Source of the DNA: Sulfurovum sp. | GTDB taxonomy: Bacteria; Campylobacterota; Campylobacteria; Campylobacterales; Sulfurovaceae | DNA length: 31,412 bases | Assembly: GCA_003978395.1 (NCBI GenBank) | Contig: QNZV01000015.1 | Coordinates: forward strand, 1-31,412 | Direction: 5' to 3' | In this document: positions 23,903 to 30,748 of the stretch, piece by piece | How the letters are laid out: each line of letters begins with the position of its first letter | Numbering within the stretch: position 1 is the stretch's first letter | Translations under genes and position numbers: made by a program | Notes under the pieces: generated by a model | What the model saw: the letters and a program-made list of their open reading frames with translations, nothing else | What the model was told of the DNA's origin: nothing | Databases searched by the model: none

Positions 23903-24694
23903 ATGAAAAAAATATTAATTGTAACTTTTTTACTCATCATCAATCTTCAAGCAGATGATATTACCATAACAGGAACCGTTGTTTCTGATGGTCAAAAGAT
24001 GATTGGTAGCAGATATATGGGCTATATTAAAAAAGTTTTTGTAAAAGTTGGGGACAAAGTTAAACGTGAAGATGAACTTTACGAAATGGAATCAGCAGAA
24101 TTTGATATTATGAAATCTCAAGCAGATTTAATGCTAGAACAATCAAAAATTGTAGTTGAATTTTGGAGAAAACGCCTCGAGAATATCAACAAACGAAAAA
24201 ACAGATTGAAAAATCATAAAAAAATGCCAATAATAGAGTTAGATGATTTAGAAGCACAAGCAAATAATGTTAAAACGATGTTAACCTCTGCACAAGTATT
24301 GGTTGAACAGGCATCAATCAAAGCAAAACAGATGGCAACCATATTTAACTATCTAAAAATGAAAGCTCCATCAGATGGAGTTGTTGTTCGCAGAAACATT
24401 AAACCAGGAGATATGGTAATGCCAGGAATGCTTACTATTATGTTAACCGATACAGAATCTCTAGAAGTTCATGTTTCTGTTTCAGAGAGCATTATTGCTA
24501 TGGTTAATGTAGGTCAACAGCTTGTTGTGAACATTCCGTCTATAAAGTACAAAACCATTGGAACGATTAAAGCCATCGTTCCTGACGCAAATCCAATGAC
24601 CCACAAGATTCAAATGCGTATCTCATTTGATAAAGGAGACAAAAATATTTTCCCTGGTATGTATGCAAAAGTTATAATTAAAGAGAAAAAATAG
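23903..24694 (+). CDS. Orphan RND-type periplasmic adaptor, paralog of the pump adaptor
   Basis: A 263-residue secreted protein (signal peptide about 1-17, NLQADD) with the same layout as the adaptor at 14336-15142: barrel-sandwich halves (ITGTVVSD, SRYMGYIKKVFVKVGDKVKR and MKAPSDGVVVRRNIKPGDMVMPG), a helical hairpin, and a beta-barrel ending PGMYAKVIIKEKK. Shared blocks such as NPMTHK and SRYMG point to a gene duplication. No permease or TolC gene lies beside it; the only neighbour is the cytochrome c'-like gene 27 nt upstream. It may serve the split pump as an alternative adaptor, or another pump elsewhere. The stop codon directly abuts the stop of the convergent methyltransferase gene. Confidence 0.88.
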   Translation: MKKILIVTFLLIINLQADDITITGTVVSDGQKMIGSRYMGYIKKVFVKVGDKVKREDELYEMESAEFDIMKSQADLMLEQSKIVVEFWRKRLENINKRKNRLKNHKKMPIIELDDLEAQANNVKTMLTSAQVLVEQASIKAKQMATIFNYLKMKAPSDGVVVRRNIKPGDMVMPGMLTIMLTDTESLEVHVSVSESIIAMVNVGQQLVVNIPSIKYKTIGTIKAIVPDANPMTHKIQMRISFDKGDKNIFPGMYAKVIIKEKK

Positions 24695-24703
24695 CTATTT
24701 TTT
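24686..24703. terminator. Perfect 18-bp palindrome across two abutting stop codons
   Basis: AAAAAATAGCTATTTTTT is symmetric and contains both TAG stops (24692-24694 plus; 24695-24697 minus). The A6/T6 arms could act as a weak bidirectional terminator, though there is no G/C stem. Confidence 0.45.
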
Positions 24704-25411
24704 AAATACTAAATAAAATTTCTCTGTCTCATGCCCATAAATTGCTATGGGTGTTTTGACAACAAGCTTCATTTTAGTTAACTTCTTCAACTTTTCCACT
24801 TTATGATAATATTGAGTAATACTCTCCTGAGATTTTTTAAAACAGCCCTCTTTCTCTTCAAAAAGTGTAAAATCCATATAATAGGTAGCCTCTTCTTCTA
24901 TATAATCCGAATCAATCGTCAAAAAACGCTCTCCTACATCTTTGATAAATGAACCTGAAGCGACTACTTTAAAGGCATAAAGGGTATTTATGTCACAAAT
25001 AAAATAGCCCCCTTTATCTAAACGATTCTCGATACATCCTAAAAATCGTTTTAACTGCTTCTCATCAAGATAATTGACCATATCAAAAATAGCAGTAATC
25101 ACATCAAATTTTTGCTCTACCTTGCACAAATCAATGCAGTGTGCATTAACACCTTTTGCCTTAGAGTTTTTAACCATCACAGGACTCAAGTCAATTCCCA
25201 TAGTCTCTACATTTGGGTATTTAAAACTTAACTCTTTTAAAAATCCTCCCGAACCACAACCCACATCAAGTAGTCTTTTAAACTTTAACTCTTTGAGTGT
25301 CTCAAAATAATACTCATTTAAAATAGGAGTTACTTCATGAATATCCAACATATCTTCTGCAGAGGCATAAATATCAAGTCCTCCACTAGACACGACTCTG
25401 CACCACTGCAT
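24695..25411 (-). CDS. SAM-dependent class I methyltransferase
   Basis: A 238-residue cytoplasmic protein with a Rossmann-like methyltransferase core. Motif I is LLDVGCGSGGF (residues 47-57), the acidic end of strand 2 is in ETMGIDLSP, and the later strands are FDVITAIFDMVNYL and GGYFICDINTLY. It resembles a small-molecule or ubiquinone-type methyltransferase of the Methyltransf_25 group; the substrate is unknown. The start at 25411 overlaps hisG by 26 nt, so translation is probably coupled; a GTG at codon 7 is another possible start. It is the last gene of the run dnaX-coaX-hisG-methyltransferase. Confidence 0.88.
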   Translation of the reverse strand: MQWCRVVSSGGLDIYASAEDMLDIHEVTPILNEYYFETLKELKFKRLLDVGCGSGGFLKELSFKYPNVETMGIDLSPVMVKNSKAKGVNAHCIDLCKVEQKFDVITAIFDMVNYLDEKQLKRFLGCIENRLDKGGYFICDINTLYAFKVVASGSFIKDVGERFLTIDSDYIEEEATYYMDFTLFEEKEGCFKKSQESITQYYHKVEKLKKLTKMKLVVKTPIAIYGHETEKFYLVFKK

Positions 25412-26006
25412 TTATCTTTTCATAAAGTGAAATAACTTCATCTTTTTTTGCATAGTAGGAGTTTTTATTCGCAATTAAATGAACTGAAGAGTCCATAATA
25501 TCTTCGGCTACTTTTAATCCATTCTCTTTCATGGTTGCACCTGTCTCTACAATATCTACAATGGCATCAGCTAACCCAACCAATGGAGCTAACTCGATAG
25601 AACCATAAAGTTTAATAATCTCAACACCCACAGCTTTTTTAGCAAAATACTGCTCTGTAATATTAACCATTTTGGTAGCTATTTTAATATTTGGTTTTGA
25701 CCAATCAAGCTCATCTTCATTTTTAATACCAATAGAGACTTTACATTTTCCCATTTGCATATCTAAAAGTTTTACAATATCCAACTCTTTTTCGGTAATG
25801 ACATCTAGCCCAACCACACCAATATCAGCAGAACCATGTTCTACATAGGTCGGTACATCTTGATTTCGTACATTTAAAAAACGGAAGTTCCCTACTTCCA
25901 TAATAAGCTCACGACCCTCGAACTTGAACTCTCCACCAAATATTTCAGAAAATATCGCCAAAGTCTCTTCTGCAATTCTTCCCTTTGGAAGTGCTACTGT
26001 TAACAT
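25386..26006 (-). CDS. hisG: ATP phosphoribosyltransferase, short form
   Basis: A 206-residue enzyme of the short HisG class. It catalyses the first step of histidine synthesis (ATP and PRPP to phosphoribosyl-ATP). Signs are the opening LTVALPKGRIAEETL, the VPTYVEHGSADIGVVGLDVI block, and the PRPP-loop-like DAIVDIVETGATMKENGL. It lacks the about 80-residue C-terminal ACT-like regulatory domain of long HisG. Short-form enzymes act together with HisZ, which must be encoded elsewhere. It starts 3 nt after coaX, with AAAGG overlapping the coaX end, and overlaps the downstream methyltransferase gene. Confidence 0.94.
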   Translation of the reverse strand: MLTVALPKGRIAEETLAIFSEIFGGEFKFEGRELIMEVGNFRFLNVRNQDVPTYVEHGSADIGVVGLDVITEKELDIVKLLDMQMGKCKVSIGIKNEDELDWSKPNIKIATKMVNITEQYFAKKAVGVEIIKLYGSIELAPLVGLADAIVDIVETGATMKENGLKVAEDIMDSSVHLIANKNSYYAKKDEVISLYEKINAVVQSRV

Positions 26007-26009
26007 AAT

Positions 26010-26624
26010 TTATACCTTTTGTAGTGCGTTTTTCATGCCCTGAAAGATTAGCGTTTCATCAAAAATAGCATTATCAAAAAAAGAGGCTAAAAATTCGCCA
26101 TCTCCTCCTGATATATAAAGCTTTTTATCTGATTGATGTTTTTCTATGAGCATTTTTATCGATGAAATTATACCATAGCTTATCCCATCTTTTGTTGTCT
26201 GTGGTAATTGGTTGAGTAAAACATCTTGATTTATTTCAATTTGCAAAGCAGGAGAGATAGAAGCATACGCATCTATAAATGCACGAAGCCCCAAAAGTAA
26301 AAAACCACCCATGTACCTACCCTCTTCCACAATATCCACCGTAATAGCAGAACCAGCACTCACAAAAATTCCATTTTTACGAGATAAACACAATGCCTTT
26401 CTATCAATTCCCATAGTAGAGTATTCGTTATCTATTCTCATCAAGTCTGAAACATCTACCCAATTTTTCAACAAAGAAAGCTCTTCTTTTAGTTGATGCT
26501 TCACTGTTATATACTCTATTTTTTTATGTTTATAACGTTTCAAAGCCTCTTTATGGGTCAAATGAACAACCTTATCTCCATCATAGATATGAATACGTGT
26601 GTTTCCTATATCGGCTAAAAGCAA
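26010..26624 (-). CDS. coaX: Type III pantothenate kinase (TTG start)
   Basis: A 204-residue ASKHA-fold kinase phosphorylating pantothenate, the first step of coenzyme A synthesis. Motifs are DIGNTRIHI at residues 5-13 (phosphate-binding loop), GIDRKAL (pantothenate/dimer region), SAGSAITVDIV (catalytic region with the D near 106), and YISGGDG near the end. It is shorter than the common 250-residue form, as usual in Campylobacterota. The start codon is TTG at 26624, supported by family alignment and by AAAGGGG within the dnaX 3' end. Only two bases separate it from the dnaX stop, so it is likely coupled to dnaX. Confidence 0.93.
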   Translation of the reverse strand: MLLADIGNTRIHIYDGDKVVHLTHKEALKRYKHKKIEYITVKHQLKEELSLLKNWVDVSDLMRIDNEYSTMGIDRKALCLSRKNGIFVSAGSAITVDIVEEGRYMGGFLLLGLRAFIDAYASISPALQIEINQDVLLNQLPQTTKDGISYGIISSIKMLIEKHQSDKKLYISGGDGEFLASFFDNAIFDETLIFQGMKNALQKV

Positions 26625-26626
26625 AC

Positions 26627-28342
26627 CTACCCCTTTCTCTTGACCCGAACTTTTTTTGGAGCAAACAGTTCTAACGCTTTTGCTACCATTGGTTCATCTA
26701 AAATAGTACGTTCATCTTTCTCTTTGGCTGATTCAACTCCACCATGTTCAGGAGCAACACAAGAGCTTTTCATAGGAGGCTCTTCCTCTTGTTGCATAGG
26801 TTGATTAAACCTCTCAGCTTCCATCATTGAAATTGCTTCAAGAAATGCATCTTGATGCTCATTATAAATAGGTTTAGACTCTTCCACAATTTTAGGTACG
26901 TCTTTCTCTAATGAGGGGGGTAACTCCTTGGGAATATTTTTTATTTTTGTCTCAATGCCAAAAATATCTTGCACAAACATACGAATCATGCCCCAATTGT
27001 TTCTAAGCAGAATTTTTTCATTAACAGAGGCTGAAGACTCCCATAGTAAAAGATTATTTTTAAAAGAGATGTAGGAGATACTATGTTTAAAACACTCTCC
27101 TAATTCATAATTACGGTCATACATCTTTACAATTAACTCTTCAAAAAACTTTTTACCTTTATCTAAAGGTTTTTTAACTACTTTTGGAGGCTCTACTACT
27201 TTTTTCTCTATTTTTGGGGCTAAAGCCTCCGTCTCTGTAGACTTCAAACTTTGTTTAACAGTTGGCACACTAGCAACCGATGGCTTCAGCCTCGTTCTAT
27301 CTTCTCTTTGTATCTCTACATCTTTTGTCTGTAATGCTTCCATCATTTTAAACAGAGTCAACGATAAAACAAACTCTCCATCAGAACCCATATTTAACAA
27401 TGATTTGGATTCAGCCAACACTCTAAAAAATCGCTCAATTATCATTGGTGTAATTTTAGGAGAGCCACTTAATAGAATCTCTTTTAAATACAACATCAAC
27501 TCATCAATAACCATTTCAGATTCAAATTCAGATGCTTCTTGAATAAACTCTAAAATTTTATGTTCATCTTTTGCAAAAATAGTATCAATCAAAGATTCCA
27601 ATATAAAGGGTTCAATGATGCCTAACATATTTGTTACCGTCTCAATATTTATAAAGTTTTTAGAGTAGACAATAGATTGGTCAAGTAACGTTAATGCATC
27701 ACGTACTGAACCTGCACCAGAACGAGCAATAATATCCAACGCATTTGTCTCATACGCTACCCCTTCTAAATTTAAAATATATGCTAGATGGCTTGCCAAA
27801 ACCTTTTGAGGAATCTTTCTAAATCGGAAATGTTGCGTTCTACTCAAAATAGTAGCTGGTAATTTTAAAGGGTCTGTTGTAGCCAAAATAAACTTTACAA
27901 ATACAGGAGGTTCTTCAAGTGTCTTAAGCAGAGCATTAAATGCCTCTTTAGTCAACATATGAACCTCATCAATAATAAATATTTTATATCGTGCTGTAGC
28001 AGGTTTGTATTTGGTATGCTCTATTAATTCACGAATATCATCTATTTTTCGATTTGATGCTGCATCCATCTCAATAATATCCATATGTCGTGACTCATTT
28101 GCCATTATACAATGAGAACAGATATTACAAGGCTGGGATGTTGTCCCTTTTTCACAAAGTAATGCCTTGGCAAAAATACGAGCTGTCGAGGTTTTTCCAG
28201 AGCCTCTTAAACCTGAAAAGAGATACGCATGAGAGAGTTTATCACTATCAAGTGCCAAAGAGAGTGTTTGCGAAACTGCCTCTTGACCAATTAAATCTTT
28301 AAAAGATGAAGGTCGATATTTCCGTGCTAAAGCTAATGACAC
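26627..28342 (-). CDS. dnaX: DNA polymerase III subunit gamma/tau
   Basis: A 571-residue clamp-loader ATPase. The Walker A motif is GLRGSGKTS (residues 44-52), the structural zinc cysteines are C63, C72, C75 and C78, the Walker B motif is IIDEVHML, and LSRTQHFRFR carries the sensor 1/SRC-type arginine region. The N-terminal AAA+ and collar regions (to about 360) are followed by a less conserved lysine- and proline-rich linker and a short tau-like C-terminus. It loads the sliding clamp at the replication fork. The start has TAGGAG five bases upstream. It heads the minus-strand run with coaX, hisG and the methyltransferase gene. Confidence 0.95.
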   Translation of the reverse strand: MSLALARKYRPSSFKDLIGQEAVSQTLSLALDSDKLSHAYLFSGLRGSGKTSTARIFAKALLCEKGTTSQPCNICSHCIMANESRHMDIIEMDAASNRKIDDIRELIEHTKYKPATARYKIFIIDEVHMLTKEAFNALLKTLEEPPVFVKFILATTDPLKLPATILSRTQHFRFRKIPQKVLASHLAYILNLEGVAYETNALDIIARSGAGSVRDALTLLDQSIVYSKNFINIETVTNMLGIIEPFILESLIDTIFAKDEHKILEFIQEASEFESEMVIDELMLYLKEILLSGSPKITPMIIERFFRVLAESKSLLNMGSDGEFVLSLTLFKMMEALQTKDVEIQREDRTRLKPSVASVPTVKQSLKSTETEALAPKIEKKVVEPPKVVKKPLDKGKKFFEELIVKMYDRNYELGECFKHSISYISFKNNLLLWESSASVNEKILLRNNWGMIRMFVQDIFGIETKIKNIPKELPPSLEKDVPKIVEESKPIYNEHQDAFLEAISMMEAERFNQPMQQEEEPPMKSSCVAPEHGGVESAKEKDERTILDEPMVAKALELFAPKKVRVKRKG

Positions 28343-28373
28343 ATAAGACTCCTAATATAAAACAATTATTAAT

Positions 28374-28379
28374 ATTGTA
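28374..28379 (-). promoter_or_regulatory. Possible -10 box for the dnaX operon
   Basis: The minus strand reads TACAAT 31 nt before the dnaX ATG, in the divergent gap with the metallopeptidase gene. It is a weak match without TG extension. Confidence 0.3.
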
Positions 28380-28394
28380 GTCAAATTTTACTTG

Positions 28395-28403
28395 TGGTAT
28401 AAT
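28395..28403 (+). promoter_or_regulatory. Extended -10 promoter of the metallopeptidase gene
   Basis: TGGTATAAT is an exact extended -10, 27 nt before the ATG at 28431. Its position supports that start over the upstream ATG at 28392, which would lie in front of the promoter. Confidence 0.55.
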
Positions 28404-28430
28404 TTATTAAAAATTTTTAAGGTGGTATCT

Positions 28431-29330
28431 ATGAGATGGGAAGACCGTGAACAGAGTGATAATGTAGAAGATAGAAGAAGTAGTGGAGGCTTAGGAGGTA
28501 ATTTTAGTGGGGGTGGCAGAGGTATGCCATCAATGGGAACAATAATGTTTCTATGGCCTCTAGTAAAACCTTTATTAAAAACAAAATTTGGCTGGGCAAT
28601 TATAGGTATGGGTGCTGTTGCATATTTTTCAGGCTTTAATCCACTCTCTGCAATTACAAAAGGAGGCTCTCCTAGCATAGTAAATCAAAAAGCTGATGAT
28701 AAACAAGCTCGTTTTATCTCAACTGTATTACATGATACCGAAGAGGTATGGAAAAGCATCTACAAAGAGCATGGTTCAACCTATAGAGAACCAAAGATGG
28801 TAATTTATCGTGGAAGTACAACGAGTGGATGTGGTCATGCTTCTGCACAAATGGGACCATTTTACTGCCCTGCTGATGAAAAAGTATATCTTGATTTAGG
28901 ATTTTTTGACGAGTTAGCCAAAAAACATAATGCCTCAGGAGATTTTGCACAAGCCTATGTATTGGCACATGAGATAGGACATCATATTCAAAATATGGAA
29001 GGAACATTAAATAAAGTTCAAAAAATGAAACAACAAGTCCGAGGAGAAAAAGATGCAAATAAACTGCAAGTACGTGTAGAACTTCAAGCAGATTGTTATG
29101 CAGGAGTTTGGGCTCATCATGCACATAAACGATTCAATATTTTAGAAAAAGGCGATATAGAAGAGGCTCTACGTGCTGCTTCTGCTATTGGAGATGATAC
29201 ATTACAAAAACAAGCACAAGGATATGTTGTTCCAGATGCATTTACACATGGCTCTTCAGAACAAAGAGTTACATGGTTTAAAAAAGGTATCACAAGTGGA
29301 GATATTAAAACTTGTAATACAGGTTTATAA
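28431..29330 (+). CDS. Neutral zinc metallopeptidase, YpfJ-like
   Basis: A 299-residue protein. I choose the ATG at 28431 (MRWEDREQSDNVEDRR) because it has AAGGTGG upstream, follows a perfect extended -10, and matches the conserved family start; an earlier in-frame ATG at 28392 does not. A Gly-rich stretch (18-31) precedes one transmembrane segment (about 54-68), so the catalytic domain is probably on the outer side of the inner membrane. The zinc site is H180-E-I-G-H184, with a further acidic ligand probably in VELQADCYAGVW. C134 and C146 could form a disulfide. The family is known as putative neutral zinc metallopeptidase; the substrate is unknown. The gene diverges from dnaX. Confidence 0.9.
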   Translation: MRWEDREQSDNVEDRRSSGGLGGNFSGGGRGMPSMGTIMFLWPLVKPLLKTKFGWAIIGMGAVAYFSGFNPLSAITKGGSPSIVNQKADDKQARFISTVLHDTEEVWKSIYKEHGSTYREPKMVIYRGSTTSGCGHASAQMGPFYCPADEKVYLDLGFFDELAKKHNASGDFAQAYVLAHEIGHHIQNMEGTLNKVQKMKQQVRGEKDANKLQVRVELQADCYAGVWAHHAHKRFNILEKGDIEEALRAASAIGDDTLQKQAQGYVVPDAFTHGSSEQRVTWFKKGITSGDIKTCNTGL

Positions 29331-29384
29331 TCATTGAAACCAAAAGAATGAAGGCAATCTCAAAAGATTGCTTCTCTTCTAAAC

Positions 29385-30140
29385 TTATATTTTAGATTTA
29401 GCGTAAGCAATCCACTTTAGAAAATCTTTTGGACCAAAATAGCCTTCTGCTGTTGCCAAAGATGTTCCATCGGCTCTCATAAAATAGACACTTGGTGCAT
29501 ATTTAGGATTTAATCCATAACGTTTTGCTTCAGGGCTACCTTTTTGAACTTTAACCCAAACAAACTCAGATAAAGCATTTTCAACTTTCTCTTCGACAAA
29601 GGTCTCTTTTCGCATTTTTCTTGCCCATTTAGAAGCCTCTTTATCAACATACACCATCAACTGCTTTCCAGTTTGACGTGCATAATCTTTTGCAGATTCA
29701 ACATCATACATCCAGACATCACTTTTGGTAGTAGATACCGTTGAAGTAACATGTGTACTTGAATTCATACCTAATTTCATTTTACTATCATCTATCCATA
29801 AATTAAAATCTTCTTTTCCTAAATAACCCTTAACTGTATTAACCACTTTAAATTTTGATGAAATAAAATATACTGTCGGTGTATATCGTGTCGAGGGTAA
29901 ATATTTTTTTGCATCATCAGAATTTTTATCAGTAATTACAAATAGAAAATCTTTAATATTCTCTTTTACTTTTGAATCACTTAAGGTAGTTTTCTTCATT
30001 TTTGCACAATATTGACACTTTTCTGCTTTTACATAAACCATAATTGGTTTATGTTCTCTCTTTGCCTTAAGTAAGGTATCTTTTAAGTCTCCAGCAACCA
30101 TTAGTATTGGCACAAATAAAAAAAGTGTGATTTTATTCAT
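29385..30140 (-). CDS. Tandem thioredoxin-fold protein with one degenerate active site
   Basis: I start the protein at 30140 (MNKITLFLFVPILMVAG), because GAGAGGA lies at a good distance and the signal peptide begins directly; a frame from 30155 adds five residues. The 251-residue product has two thioredoxin-like domains in a row. The first carries C42-Q-Y-C45 and the loop YTPTVYF; the second has S170 and A173 at the aligned cysteine positions (ASKWARKM) but keeps the YAPSVYF proline loop and the ending GYFGPKDFLKWI, which closely matches GYLGKEDFNLWI of the first. This is an internal duplication in which the second domain lost its redox site. Probably a periplasmic reductase or chaperone for thiols; substrate unknown. 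Confidence 0.88.
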   Translation of the reverse strand: MNKITLFLFVPILMVAGDLKDTLLKAKREHKPIMVYVKAEKCQYCAKMKKTTLSDSKVKENIKDFLFVITDKNSDDAKKYLPSTRYTPTVYFISSKFKVVNTVKGYLGKEDFNLWIDDSKMKLGMNSSTHVTSTVSTTKSDVWMYDVESAKDYARQTGKQLMVYVDKEASKWARKMRKETFVEEKVENALSEFVWVKVQKGSPEAKRYGLNPKYAPSVYFMRADGTSLATAEGYFGPKDFLKWIAYAKSKI

Positions 30141-30235
30141 TGTCATCCTCTCCATTTAATTATTTATATTTAATTATTAATAGTGTATTATCATTATCTT
30201 AAAAGTATATTTTACTTCAACATTTATTTTATATT

Positions 30236-30257
30236 TTTTACATTTTTCGATGTAAAA
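30236..30257. promoter_or_regulatory. Inverted repeat in the divergent intergenic region, possible operator
   Basis: TTTTACAT (30236-30243) and ATGTAAAA (30250-30257) form a perfect 8-bp inverted repeat with a 6-bp spacer, roughly midway between the divergent tandem-thioredoxin and small-Cys-protein genes. A regulator site shared by both promoters is possible. The surrounding 168 bp are very A/T-rich and hold no gene. Confidence 0.4.
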
Positions 30258-30323
30258 TTATTATAAATTATGTTAAATTATTATTTTTTACTTTTTTGAG
30301 GAATTCATTACAAAGGAATAAAG

Positions 30324-30662
30324 ATGAAATTTATAATTTCAAAATGTTTTACACTAGGTTCAGTAATGTTAGTTATTTTAACATCATCTGTTTACGCAGG
30401 GGCTTCAAAAGTTGATAAAGAAGACGTTATACCTAAAATTAAAGCAGAGGATATTTCAAAGAAAAACAAAAAGTTAAAAGAAGGGAAAGCTTGTAACTTT
30501 GATGATTTAGAAGAGGCAGAAGGGGAAGAGTTCACTGAAATACCTATGGCACAAAGTATACCATGTGCAGATGTAGATTGTAAAAATCTAAAACCAGCAG
30601 TTCTTCATGACGACAATTATAAAAAATTGCCTGATACAGAAACAATTAAAGGTTGTGATTAA
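30324..30662 (+). CDS. Small secreted Cys-containing protein of unknown function (112 aa)
   Basis: I do not recognise this protein. It has a signal peptide (about 1-25, SSVYAGA) and a lysine/aspartate/glutamate-rich mature part of about 87 residues. Four cysteines follow the cleavage site: one in KACNFDDLEEAE, two in IPCADVDCKNLK, and one at the very end (KGCD); they could form two disulfides. No heme (CxxCH) or metal motif is visible. The start has an AAAGGA site. It is divergent from the tandem thioredoxin gene across a region with an inverted repeat, so a thiol-related link is possible but unproven. A good terminator follows. Confidence 0.7.
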   Translation: MKFIISKCFTLGSVMLVILTSSVYAGASKVDKEDVIPKIKAEDISKKNKKLKEGKACNFDDLEEAEGEEFTEIPMAQSIPCADVDCKNLKPAVLHDDNYKKLPDTETIKGCD

Positions 30663-30671
30663 TCGTCACAC

Positions 30672-30699
30672 AAGTCAAGTAATCTACTTTACTTGACTT
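30672..30699 (+). terminator. Rho-independent terminator after the small Cys protein
   Basis: AAGTCAAGTAA (30672-30682) and TTACTTGACTT (30689-30699) form a perfect 11-bp stem with the 6-nt loop TCTACT, followed by TATATTCTTTTT. Confidence 0.75.
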
Positions 30700-30710
30700 T
30701 ATATTCTTTT

Positions 30711-30719
30711 TGCTATAAT
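30711..30719 (+). promoter_or_regulatory. Extended -10 promoter of the aminotransferase gene
   Basis: TGCTATAAT, an exact extended -10, lies 29 nt before the ATG at 30749, directly after the terminator of the upstream gene. Confidence 0.55.
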
Positions 30720-30748
30720 CCCTATAAAAAATAGGGCGTATACGTAGT

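Noticed and set aside
27142..27156. Programmed frameshift in dnaX (A/T-rich T-AAA-AAG then T6)
   Set aside because: It is not the A-AAA-AAG heptamer in the right frame, and no clear upstream ribosome-like site or downstream hairpin was found.
28392..28430. Upstream ATG of the metallopeptidase gene adding 13 residues
   Set aside because: It lies in front of the extended -10 box and lacks a ribosome site; the ATG at 28431 has AAGGTGG.
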